Positions 1 through 6,080 are shown, counted from the stretch's first letter. The stretch: DNA of 9,170 nt from Bacteroidales bacterium (GCA_004557285.1 SFEK01000077.1:1-9170); one strand, 5' to 3'. The notes: a model not told the origin generated them from the sequence alone. Numbers and translations are program-made.

Positions 1-898
1 TGTCTTCAATTTCTTCCTGATTGAGACGTTTCAAGCTTAGGAAGATACGTCCTTGCTCACGGTCAACACGGCACACCATGACTTTCACTATGTCTCCATA
101 CTTGAAAACCTCCTTCATATTGGGATTGGGAATGTCCCAACGCACCTCAGAGCGGTGTAAAAGTCCGACAACGCCTTCGCTGATTTTGATGAAGGCTCCA
201 AATTCAACGATGTTGAAAACCTTACCGGTTAGTATATCTCCTTCGTGATAGTCATTGATGCACTTCTCATAAGGATTGGCTTCACCGGCCTGACGGATGC
301 TGGCACGGATTTTTTCAATACCACCCATGTTCGTGATGCGTACCTGCACCTGTTGGCCAGGATAGTAGTCGCTGGTAGTCGCATTCAGACTCCACGAGAG
401 TTCTTGCTGCGGTACCATCGCATACAATTCGTTGTCCGGCATATAGACAAGCAAGCGCCCGTCGTAGATCTGGACTACGACAGCGTTGTACACATCGCCT
501 ATGGCAAGCTTGCTATAGGCTTCTTTGACAAACTCAATGTGAGACACCAGGATCTGTGCGTTTTTGACAGAACGCACATACACCTGCATTTCCTTCCCAA
601 GTACCTTATCGGGGGTGTGGCTTTTCTTGTAGTGCGCCAAGGTGTTGGGAAGGAAAGCATAAGTTCCGAGGACAGAAACGGTATAACCGCCTTTCTTGCT
701 GGCTAACACCTGGCAGGTAAGGGGAAGTCCCTGCTCTAAGGCTCGCTCTATGCGCTCCCAATCATCGTGCGCAAGATAGGATGCTCGCTTTGGAGGTGCT
801 TCATTTGATTCTTCGGCTTCAGTCGCTGTAGTCTGTACACCTTGCTTCTTGTGAGAAGCGAACAGGCCCTTGGCCCATTCGGATAGTCTTTCAAACAT
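1..898 (-). CDS. S1/OB-fold RNA-binding protein, 3' end beyond the window
   Basis: The gene reads leftwards from an ATG at 898-896 and stays open to the left edge, giving 299 visible residues. Residues about 218-291 form a canonical S1 domain (EGDILTGKVFNIVEFGAFIKI, a GLLHRSEV segment, then FKYGDIVKVMVCRVD and GRIFLSLKRL). Two weaker S1-like repeats appear to precede it, at about 58-122 and 132-202. A charged, low-complexity N-terminal segment (residues 15-40) comes first. S1 domains bind single-stranded RNA in ribosomal protein S1 and many ribonucleases or regulators, so cytoplasmic RNA binding is the safest role. The N-terminus does not resemble standard ribosomal protein S1 as I know it, so this is more likely an S1-related protein than rpsA. 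A weak -7-like element (one mismatch to TAnnTTTG) lies at 928-921. The antisense frames here are shadows. Confidence 0.85.
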   Translation of the reverse strand, partial: MFERLSEWAKGLFASHKKQGVQTTATEAEESNEAPPKRASYLAHDDWERIERALEQGLPLTCQVLASKKGGYTVSVLGTYAFLPNTLAHYKKSHTPDKVLGKEMQVYVRSVKNAQILVSHIEFVKEAYSKLAIGDVYNAVVVQIYDGRLLVYMPDNELYAMVPQQELSWSLNATTSDYYPGQQVQVRITNMGGIEKIRASIRQAGEANPYEKCINDYHEGDILTGKVFNIVEFGAFIKISEGVVGLLHRSEVRWDIPNPNMKEVFKYGDIVKVMVCRVDREQGRIFLSLKRLNQEEIED

Positions 899-940
899 TG
901 TAATGAGTTTTTGAATGAAACAAAAACAACCACGCTCGAA

Positions 941-981
941 TTGACCTCATGTCTCTTACAGCGGTCGAGACGTGAGGTCAA
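941..981. repeat. Long inverted repeat between two minus-strand genes
   Basis: Arms TTGACCTCATGTCTC (941-955) and GAGACGTGAGGTCAA (967-981) pair at 14 of 15 positions around an 11-base spacer. The only mismatch, 950 against 972, becomes a G-U pair in plus-strand RNA. The repeat sits downstream of the HXXEE gene and upstream of the S1-domain gene. A T-rich stretch follows about 12 bases later on the minus strand. It could be a terminator for the upstream operon, a regulator-binding site for the S1-domain gene, or a recombination or element-end site. The sequence does not decide among these. A 97-residue minus frame (1041-748) crosses it but overlaps the S1-domain gene and looks spurious. Confidence 0.7.
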
Positions 982-1077
982 TACCAGCATGGTTGCGGTT
1001 ATATGTTGCTCAGGCAGTTCCTTCTGGTTCAAGTGTTTCACTCCTTGAGGCAGATGGAACAGCCCGAGGCAAGTTTC

Positions 1078-1569
1078 CTATTTGTTGAAGATCGTGTGCA
1101 TCACGAAGAGGTTTACGGCAACGGCCACCACTCCTGATGCTGCATAAAGCAGATTCTGCTGCCATGTGAATTGCTGAAGCATATCTGCTACGGCAATTCC
1201 TGCATACGGCAGCAACAGTACCGTTGTCAGCAGTCCAGGGATATAGCCTTTAACAGCCAATGCCTGAACTGCGTGAACCACAAGGTGGATGCAGAACCCC
1301 CATGTCAGTGCAAACAATGGAACCTGCGTAGGTCCATAGATTGCACAGATGACAGCAAGGCTGATGAGTAACAGCTCTTCTGCAACGATGATGCAGAAAC
1401 TTCTGTTGCTCATATCTCTCAGATGGACGAGCATAGGACGCATGTTCGGGTACATGCGACCAATGCGGTCGGCATTGAGTCTTGCCCATCGCTGTCGCTT
1501 GGCTATCTCTTCTATGTCATGGAAGAGAAAGGCAAACGGTAGGGAAAGGTATATCAATATGCTAAACAT
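1078..1569 (-). CDS. HXXEE-domain integral membrane protein
   Basis: This 163-residue, very hydrophobic protein starts with ATG at 1569-1567 and ends with TAG at 1080-1078. Near its N-terminus is the signature HDIEE (residues 17-21). A second acidic pair follows in AEELLL (64-65), then paired histidines in a predicted membrane helix (HLVVH, 95-99) and a GYIPG turn at 108-112. This order fits the HXXEE family of small bacterial membrane proteins, whose function is unknown. The conserved His/Glu pattern suggests metal binding or membrane-embedded chemistry, but that is inference. About four to five membrane segments are visible (roughly 2-16, 57-78, 82-104, 110-130, 139-160). Its start codon overlaps the stop of the upstream resolvase-like gene (TAATG), which indicates one transcript and probable translational coupling. 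Confidence 0.8.
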   Translation of the reverse strand: MFSILIYLSLPFAFLFHDIEEIAKRQRWARLNADRIGRMYPNMRPMLVHLRDMSNRSFCIIVAEELLLISLAVICAIYGPTQVPLFALTWGFCIHLVVHAVQALAVKGYIPGLLTTVLLLPYAGIAVADMLQQFTWQQNLLYAASGVVAVAVNLFVMHTIFNK

Positions 1570-2210
1570 TATTCCTGGGGTGCTGTGAGGGATTGTTTGG
1601 TGCGTTTGTCATCGAGTTCTTTCCGGGAATGGCCACGGTTCAAGTTCACACCGGCGGCTGTGAGGACATTGAAAACGCTCTGGCGGCTCTTGAAACCACT
1701 CATCTTCCAGATTTTCTCTATGCTTTCGCCCTGTTTGTACATCCGGACTATTTTGTTGTTGCGGTCGCTCTTGGACTGGCTGACGGTACGTGGGTGCTTG
1801 CGTGCCCTGAGCTTGGCTTCGTGCTCGTGTGCCTGACGGAGTGCCATGGCTTCCGTTGGCAGCGTCGCAAGCATATCCATGAAGTCGGGCAAGGTCTTTT
1901 GCGCAAAGAGCTTGCCACTAGTGTCCATCTCGTCGTGGATGCTGATAACTGTAACCTTCTCCCTGCGGAGATAGTCACAGAAGACGGACAGTTCCCTGCA
2001 GCCTCGGACGGCATGAGAGAATTTGCTGATGACAATTTCATCGCCACAAGCAAGCTGCTCCAGCATATCCTTCCATTCTATGCGGCTCTTCTCATTGCGC
2101 TCGTCTTCTATGTAAATGGTGCAACAGCCGTGCTCCTGCATCCATTGGATGTCGGCTTTCAATTCCTGTTCAAGATGCTTGAACGACATGATATATCCTA
2201 CTCTTGCCAT
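1569..2210 (-). CDS. Resolvase-like serine recombinase homologue with degenerate active site
   Basis: This 213-residue protein has the layout of a small serine recombinase: an N-terminal resolvase fold (about 1-130) and a C-terminal helix-turn-helix (about 146-190, IVRMYKQGESIEKIWKMSGF then SRQSVFNVL). Recognisable landmarks are RVGYI at 3-7, GDEIVISKF at 57-64, and DEMDTSGKLF at 93-102. The catalytic positions are altered. Where GYxRVS is expected the sequence is GYIMSF, so the arginine is lost and the serine is displaced. Where KLDRLGR is expected it reads KFSHAVR, keeping only the last arginine. The protein may therefore bind DNA without recombining it. I chose the ATG at 2210 because it begins MARVGYI and lies just after a -7 element. 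A 43-residue upstream extension of the frame would cross that promoter and has unrelated composition. It is coupled to the HXXEE gene downstream. Confidence 0.8.
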   Translation of the reverse strand: MARVGYIMSFKHLEQELKADIQWMQEHGCCTIYIEDERNEKSRIEWKDMLEQLACGDEIVISKFSHAVRGCRELSVFCDYLRREKVTVISIHDEMDTSGKLFAQKTLPDFMDMLATLPTEAMALRQAHEHEAKLRARKHPRTVSQSKSDRNNKIVRMYKQGESIEKIWKMSGFKSRQSVFNVLTAAGVNLNRGHSRKELDDKRTKQSLTAPQE

Positions 2211-2215
2211 ATCAT
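2188..2215. repeat. Inverted repeat spanning the resolvase-like gene start
   Basis: ATGATAT (2188-2194) and ATATCAT (2209-2215) are perfect 7-base arms with a 14-base spacer. They enclose the start codon of the resolvase-like gene. In its mRNA they could fold the start codon into a stem, or they could serve as an autoregulatory operator. The arms are short and AT-rich, so chance is possible. Confidence 0.35.
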
Positions 2216-2233
2216 TGGTGTTTGATTGTGGTG

Positions 2234-2241
2234 CAAAAGTA
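2234..2241 (-). promoter_or_regulatory. -7 promoter element for the resolvase-like gene
   Basis: On the minus strand the bases read TACTTTTG, an exact match to the Bacteroidales TAnnTTTG -7 consensus. The end of the element lies 23 bases before the ATG at 2210, which predicts a 5' leader of roughly 15-20 bases. No clear TTTG-type -33 element was found at the usual spacing. Its position supports the shorter start of the gene. Confidence 0.6.
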
Positions 2242-2462
2242 CAAATAATACTTGAAATAGAATTGGACTTTAAACATAATTTATAATTAGACCTTAATTT
2301 TCTTTGTTTTGCGGTGGCCATGACCACCTTTTGCTTCATTGCATAAACGCATAAAATAGCCTTAAGTTATTGATATTACGTGATGAAATCAGACACTTGG
2401 TTTTCCATTATCGTTTTTAGTATAGTATGTGTTATATATGAAAGGAAAGAGTGGCTAAAGTC

Positions 2463-2484
2463 TAATTTTGTGTATGTACATTTG
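2463..2484 (+). promoter_or_regulatory. Two overlapping-range -7 elements for the lipoprotein operon
   Basis: TAATTTTG (2463-2470) and TACATTTG (2477-2484) both match TAnnTTTG and lie 39 and 25 bases before the ATG at 2510. Either could give a short leader ahead of that ATG. Transcription from either would begin within or after the frame extension to TTG 2468, which argues for the ATG at 2510. No good -33 box is visible for either. Confidence 0.5.
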
Positions 2485-2509
2485 CATAGAATTTCACATA
2501 GAACTGGAT

Positions 2510-3580
2510 ATGCAAATCAATTCGAGACTCACATCTTTCAAATGCAATCTGCGGCAAGTCAAGCCTTTTGCCCTGTCGCTCGTGATTATCCTTGTGGCAT
2601 CAGTTGCCATTTGCAGCTGTGGTGACAACAGCAATGGCATTGAAATCACGGATGCCAAGTCTGCTCTGAAAGCGCATAAGGCTTTCCTTGTGAAGACCTC
2701 TCAGATGAAGGAAACGGACATCAAGCATTTGGTGGCCCTGACCAAAGAGTGGGAAGTGCTTTCTGACACCCTCAGAAACCACATACAACCTGACACGGTC
2801 AGCCATCCTGTGTATGGCCGTCTGGTCTATGAAGACCTGCAGGACTCCATCGTAAACCGATTGGAGAACATCGTGGATGCGGAAGTGCGTTCCTTCGAGG
2901 ATGTCGTGGCCGTTAGAGATGCCTTGTTCGACCAACCCGTAGATAGCATGTTCCGAGCGACGAGCATTGAAGTACAGAAGTTCTTCGATACCCTGGACAT
3001 GGCACAGGTACCGGAACAGTCCAAGGAAGAGGCTTTGGCAAGCTACTCTTCGCTTATCAAGAGCTACCTGGATAAAGGCATCAAGTCAAAGGCGGACATA
3101 CAACGCTTCATTCGTTCAGAAGACATTGTGTTCCGGAGTTTCCTGGTGCATCTTCATGAATTGGGCACGACTCCGCTTAAGAACCTTACGGTTTCCACCG
3201 AAAAGGTGTGCGGCCTGGTGTTTCAGTCTGGAGCTAACGACCAAATGCCGCCAGAGACCCCTCTAGTATATATGTTCATGCGCACGAACAGACGGGTCAT
3301 ACAGAATGCCATGACTTGTCTTGCAGACATCAATGACGGACGTGTTACCTCCAAAAGTGAACAGGCGATTGTCTATCAGTGGATGATGATGAAGCCTTTC
3401 TTCATCATGGACGAACTATCGCTATCGCTTCTGAGTGACAAACAGAAGGAGGATGTGCTCAAGTTGGCACATGAACTGCCCTCCGCAGCGGCGAAACTGC
3501 AGAGGGGTATGGGATGGTCGCCATTGCCCATGGAGGAGATACCGAACGAGATTATCAAGGAACTTGTCATCAGCAGATAA
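2510..3580 (+). CDS. Predicted lipoprotein of unknown function
   Basis: With the ATG at 2510 the protein has 356 residues. A basic N-region is followed by a hydrophobic core (ALSLVIILVASVAI, 21-34) and a lipobox ICSC with the lipidated cysteine at 37, then GDNSNG. This indicates a signal-peptidase-II lipoprotein anchored in the inner or outer membrane. The mature part is charged and predicted mostly helical (for example KSALKAHKAFLVKTSQMKE and LTKEWEVLSDTLRNHI), with no domain I recognise. It leads a plus-strand gene run, and its stop lies two bases before the next start, so the two are very likely co-translated. The longer reading from TTG 2468 adds 14 residues ahead of an already complete signal peptide and crosses a promoter element, so I rejected it. 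It could be an envelope part of a transfer, defence or adhesion system; the sequence alone does not say. Confidence 0.8.
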   Translation: MQINSRLTSFKCNLRQVKPFALSLVIILVASVAICSCGDNSNGIEITDAKSALKAHKAFLVKTSQMKETDIKHLVALTKEWEVLSDTLRNHIQPDTVSHPVYGRLVYEDLQDSIVNRLENIVDAEVRSFEDVVAVRDALFDQPVDSMFRATSIEVQKFFDTLDMAQVPEQSKEEALASYSSLIKSYLDKGIKSKADIQRFIRSEDIVFRSFLVHLHELGTTPLKNLTVSTEKVCGLVFQSGANDQMPPETPLVYMFMRTNRRVIQNAMTCLADINDGRVTSKSEQAIVYQWMMMKPFFIMDELSLSLLSDKQKEDVLKLAHELPSAAAKLQRGMGWSPLPMEEIPNEIIKELVISR

Positions 3581-3582
3581 GC

Positions 3583-4026
3583 ATGGAGGAAACCATTTAC
3601 AAGTTTGAAATTGCCATGTCGCTCATGGCTCCTGGCATCATAGACACCAAGGCGGTGGAAGAGAATGTACTCTACGATGACAAGGCGGTGGTACGCTACA
3701 GACTGCATCGTCCCTTCACCATCCAGGAAATCATCGACAGACTGGAGGAGATAGACCGCATGATGATGCTATACTACCTCGTACCGAGGAAGGAGTCACA
3801 AATCGGACGCTGCTGTTCGTTCTACTCGAACAACAAACACGGACCGATGTACCGCATCAACTTTTATACGGAACGTGACGGCAAGTGCCATGACATCACC
3901 GTCATCTTCTTCATATCTCTCGAATATATGTATCAGGACATCATCCGTGAACATGGACGCATCCAGCTGCATGGCAGATTGGAATATCTTCGCCCCGAGC
4001 GAAAGGTGATTGCGGACTTCATGTGA
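3583..4026 (+). CDS. Small soluble protein of unknown function (147 aa)
   Basis: The ATG at 3583 follows the lipoprotein stop by two bases, and the frame ends at 4026. The protein has no signal peptide or membrane helix. Its middle contains FTIQEIIDRLEEIDRMMMLYYL (about residues 45-66), likely an amphipathic helix. Alternating segments follow, such as MYRINFYTE and HDITVIFFIS, that look like beta strands, so a compact alpha/beta fold is plausible. I do not recognise a family. Tight coupling to the lipoprotein gene suggests the products act together, or that this one is a cytoplasmic partner. A longer frame from 3514 overlaps the lipoprotein gene and adds an implausible N-terminus. Confidence 0.72.
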   Translation: MEETIYKFEIAMSLMAPGIIDTKAVEENVLYDDKAVVRYRLHRPFTIQEIIDRLEEIDRMMMLYYLVPRKESQIGRCCSFYSNNKHGPMYRINFYTERDGKCHDITVIFFISLEYMYQDIIREHGRIQLHGRLEYLRPERKVIADFM

Positions 4027-4049
4027 TTGACATTTACACATCATAGACT

Positions 4050-4790
4050 ATGACTTGGATTATTTTGCAACTTGCTTTCCCTATTGTCTTCGTCGGGATA
4101 GCACTCCATATATATCGTTTTAACCGTGCTTTGCTCGTGGGTTTCAGAGAACAGCTGGCGGTAAGCCCGAAAGGAAGACGTTTCGTCGCTCTGACGGCTC
4201 TGCTTACTCTCCTCATATACCATTTTGTGGCTTTATGTGGCACGGCGAACCCTCTGCAACTGCTGCCGTCGAGCATCATGGCATTCGCCCTGTTTTCACA
4301 AAGATTCGGTGAACGCATCATCCGTTTCTTCCAGGACAGATGCTGGGGCTTCTTCATATTTGTGGTGGCACTGGCCGGATTTTTCATGCCGATGATGGCC
4401 CCGTTGGCGGTGACATTGACAGTGCTGCTCATCGCATCATGGATATATCCTACGGAGGAACTGATGCATGAGGTGTCTGAACGTGGTGACACATCAGACA
4501 TCATTGAAGAAACCATCGAGGGACTCAATGGGGTGTTTGGGACTGGACTATATGTTGCCAATCCTGAAAAAACGCAGGTCTCCAATGACAACGGAGATGC
4601 GTCATCCGATGCAGATGACAGTGAAGCACTCGTGGATGAACATGTGGAAGAGAATTTGGACGATGCTTCAGCTTCTTCAGGGCAGCCTTCTGAAAAGGCT
4701 ATCCGCAACAGGAAGAACCGCGAGAAGGAGCGTGAGCACCAACGCAAGCGGGCAAAGCGGAAAGCAAGACGTGCCAAAAATGGACGCTGA
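4050..4790 (+). CDS. Multi-pass membrane protein with acidic linker and basic tail
   Basis: This 246-residue protein has an N-terminal membrane domain with about four or five hydrophobic segments (roughly 3-20, 45-63, a weaker 69-83, 98-112 and 115-132). A soluble region follows (135-175), then an acidic stretch rich in Asp, Glu and Ser (180-206). The end is strongly basic (214-246), dominated by Arg and Lys (for example KNREKEREHQRKRAKRKARR). Such a tail could bind nucleic acid or acidic lipids and hold DNA at the membrane, but that is inference. No family is recognised. It starts 23 bases after the 147-aa gene and is probably in the same operon. A 247-residue antisense frame covers the same bases. 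Its Ser/Arg-rich composition and lack of domain logic mark it as a shadow. Confidence 0.75.
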   Translation: MTWIILQLAFPIVFVGIALHIYRFNRALLVGFREQLAVSPKGRRFVALTALLTLLIYHFVALCGTANPLQLLPSSIMAFALFSQRFGERIIRFFQDRCWGFFIFVVALAGFFMPMMAPLAVTLTVLLIASWIYPTEELMHEVSERGDTSDIIEETIEGLNGVFGTGLYVANPEKTQVSNDNGDASSDADDSEALVDEHVEENLDDASASSGQPSEKAIRNRKNREKEREHQRKRAKRKARRAKNGR

Positions 4791-4874
4791 CCGTTCAGAC
4801 AGAGGTGCTTTCCCTTCTGCCTATGACAGTCAGATGAGACTTTTACCTTATGTGGAACTTTTTACTGTAGAACA

Positions 4875-5771
4875 ATGATAAACCAACTTGAACCAAAACA
4901 CTTGGGGATAAGCAATAGCTTGCTTGAGTTTCTTGCTCCTGAAGAGGACAGGAAGCTCACCAAGCTGGAGGCTTACAGAGACCTTCTGGAAATGGCGACA
5001 CATTTCAAGGGGCATGTAAGCTGCTATGGCCAGGAGTTCGACCTGGTGCCGGGTGAGATCATCACCTCCATCAGCGAACTCGCCAAAAAATGGCGATGGC
5101 AACGGGCGACCGTCCGCAAGTTTGTGGACTCGCTTGTGGAACTGGGGCAGGTCATTCACACACCGCAGGTGAAGTGCAGCCGCGTGGAGCTGGTATCGCT
5201 ACGCTTCAAATGGCTCCCGACAGACCATCCGACAAACCTGCTGGATGACGCTGCCTTTGCCAAGGGGGACATGCCACTTGCCGCATCCGGTCAGATGACC
5301 GCATCCGTCATCAGTGAACTTTCCGGACAGTTTGCCAGAAACGCTTCCCCGATGACGGACGGCGACGGCAACATCCTCTATACCTCTCAACAGAGATGCG
5401 AAGTGGCATCACTGTATATCGAGGCGATGATGATTGCGTTCAGACATCTTATAGTGGATGTGTACACATCCGAAACGGAGAAATCCCTGCTGGACGCTTA
5501 CTACAGGATCTGCCACGGCAAACCTGAAGAAGCGGCAAAGCTGATGGTTGCGCTCTTCAACGATGAAGGACACAACATCAACCTCATGGTCTGGGAGACC
5601 TACGGCGATACGAGAGACGATGTCACACGTATCTTTTCACAGGCTTTCCGTGAACTGTCAGCGCGGCTGCCAGTGGATTATACCCCAACAGATTCCGAGG
5701 ACAAGCCTGCGGAAACAGATGGGGTGAAGGCCAAGTGCAGAACCAAAGACCGCCCTGCCGATAACATTTGA
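4875..5771 (+). CDS. Winged-helix protein, replication-initiator-like
   Basis: This is a 298-residue cytoplasmic protein. Residues about 26-110 match the pattern of DnaD-like or phage replication-organiser winged helices: KLTKLEAYRDLLEMA, then VPGEIITSISELAKKW, then RWQRATVRKFVDSLVELGQV. The recognition helix would lie around 76-90. The C-terminal half (170-265) is predicted helical and unassigned, and the end (270-298) is polar and disordered. The family pattern suggests DNA binding at an origin or operator. It lies 84 bases after the membrane-protein gene and directly before the hairpin-rich region and relaxase, so likely roles are a replication initiator of the element, an oriT accessory protein or a regulator. 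I could not identify an ATPase or primase motif. Confidence 0.72.
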   Translation: MINQLEPKHLGISNSLLEFLAPEEDRKLTKLEAYRDLLEMATHFKGHVSCYGQEFDLVPGEIITSISELAKKWRWQRATVRKFVDSLVELGQVIHTPQVKCSRVELVSLRFKWLPTDHPTNLLDDAAFAKGDMPLAASGQMTASVISELSGQFARNASPMTDGDGNILYTSQQRCEVASLYIEAMMIAFRHLIVDVYTSETEKSLLDAYYRICHGKPEEAAKLMVALFNDEGHNINLMVWETYGDTRDDVTRIFSQAFRELSARLPVDYTPTDSEDKPAETDGVKAKCRTKDRPADNI

Positions 5772-5790
5772 CAATGATGTCGTCAGTGTG

Positions 5791-5852
5791 GCTTTGCCTC
5801 CGGTCTGCACCTTTGCCTTCGTGTGCGCCATAGACGCATTCTACGGCAAAGC
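5791..5852. repeat. Inverted repeat with alternative arm
   Basis: GCTTTGCC (5791-5798) is the exact complement of GGCAAAGC (5845-5852). A second copy of the left arm, CTTTGCC (5811-5817), could pair with the same right arm. This allows two competing hairpins just after the winged-helix gene stop. Confidence 0.5.
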
Positions 5853-5879
5853 ATTTCCCCTTTCTTTTCTGTTTCACCT

Positions 5880-5922
5880 CCCGTAAGGGCATCATAGTGG
5901 GCTTGCCCGCAAGGGGGCATCA
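5880..5922 (+). repeat. Imperfect direct repeat of small GNRA-type hairpins
   Basis: CCCGTAAGGGCATCA (5880-5894) recurs as CCCGCAAGGGGGCATCA (5906-5922) with two extra G bases. Each copy can form a CCC/GGG stem closed by a GNRA tetraloop (GUAA in one, GCAA in the other), which is typical of a selected RNA or single-stranded DNA structure. A further perfect short repeat, CAGAC-GT-GTCTG, begins inside the second copy (5921-5932). Confidence 0.5.
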
Positions 5923-5950
5923 GACGTGTCTGCTGCCACTACCAAAAGGG

Positions 5951-5975
5951 AGTGGGGAGCATAATCCCCACTTTT
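5951..5975 (+). terminator. Terminator-like hairpin before the relaxase gene
   Basis: AGTGGGGA (5951-5958) and TCCCCACT (5965-5972) are perfect 8-base arms around the loop GCATAA. The second arm leads directly into a run of four T bases (5972-5975). This is the shape of an intrinsic terminator on the plus strand, possibly ending the upstream operon. Upstream CCACT (5936-5940) can pair with the first half of the left arm (AGTGG, 5951-5955), giving an alternative hairpin. The T-run is short, and the hairpin may instead belong to the oriT. Another perfect repeat, CTTTTC-TGCC-GAAAAG (5971-5986), overlaps its end. Confidence 0.5.
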
Positions 5976-5993
5976 CTGCCGAAAAGGTGGAGC

Positions 5994-6024
5994 GTGACCA
6001 CTCGTAGGGAGCAAGCTCGGTCAC
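5994..6024. repeat. Nested inverted repeat
   Basis: Outer arms GTGACC (5994-5999) and GGTCAC (6019-6024) enclose an inner hairpin GAGC-AA-GCTC (6009-6018). Directly after, ACC-TTCG-GGT (6030-6039) could form a UUCG-type tetraloop hairpin. It is a likely protein-binding or nick-proximal structure if this region is the oriT. Confidence 0.5.
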
Positions 6025-6059
6025 ATGATACCTTCGGGTGAGAAGGGAAAGTAGGGAAA

Positions 6060-6080
6060 GAGGCATGCAGCGGATGCCTC
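6060..6080. repeat. Inverted repeat upstream of the relaxase
   Basis: GAGGCAT (6060-6066) and ATGCCTC (6074-6080) are perfect 7-base arms with a 7-base loop, about 95 bases before the relaxase start. A weaker pair, GTGCC (6097-6101) and GGCAC (6122-6126), follows. Confidence 0.5.

Larger units (their letters stand above)
2211..2509. other. Divergent AT-rich intergenic region
   Basis: This stretch separates the minus-strand resolvase-like gene from the plus-strand lipoprotein gene. It is clearly richer in A and T than the flanking genes and carries candidate Bacteroidales -7 elements for both directions at its edges. Two frames enter it, but neither is convincing: an N-terminal extension of the resolvase-like gene, and a plus frame from about 2380 that runs into the lipoprotein gene in another phase. 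I see no RNA gene here. Confidence 0.6.

Noticed and set aside
245..706. A 153-residue plus frame on the left
   Set aside because: It is antisense to the S1-domain gene, whose OB-fold motifs are clear on the minus strand.
748..1041. A 97-residue minus frame starting with GTG after an AAGGAG sequence
   Set aside because: Its 3' half overlaps the S1-domain gene in another phase, the purine-rich motif abuts the start too closely, and the frame crosses the long inverted repeat.
2211..2339. A 43-residue N-terminal extension of the resolvase-like protein
   Set aside because: It crosses an exact -7 promoter match, has unrelated AT-rich composition, and recombinase homologues begin at the MARVGYI-type start.
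2383..2625. A small plus frame beginning with a hydrophobic segment
   Set aside because: Its first part looks like a membrane helix, but most of it overlaps the lipoprotein gene out of phase, and the candidate -7 elements fall inside it.
4034..4777. A 247-residue open frame antisense to the membrane-protein gene
   Set aside because: It is almost coextensive with a plus-strand gene that has clear membrane segments and operon spacing. The antisense product is Ser/Arg-rich without recognisable domains, as expected from the opposite strand of such a gene.
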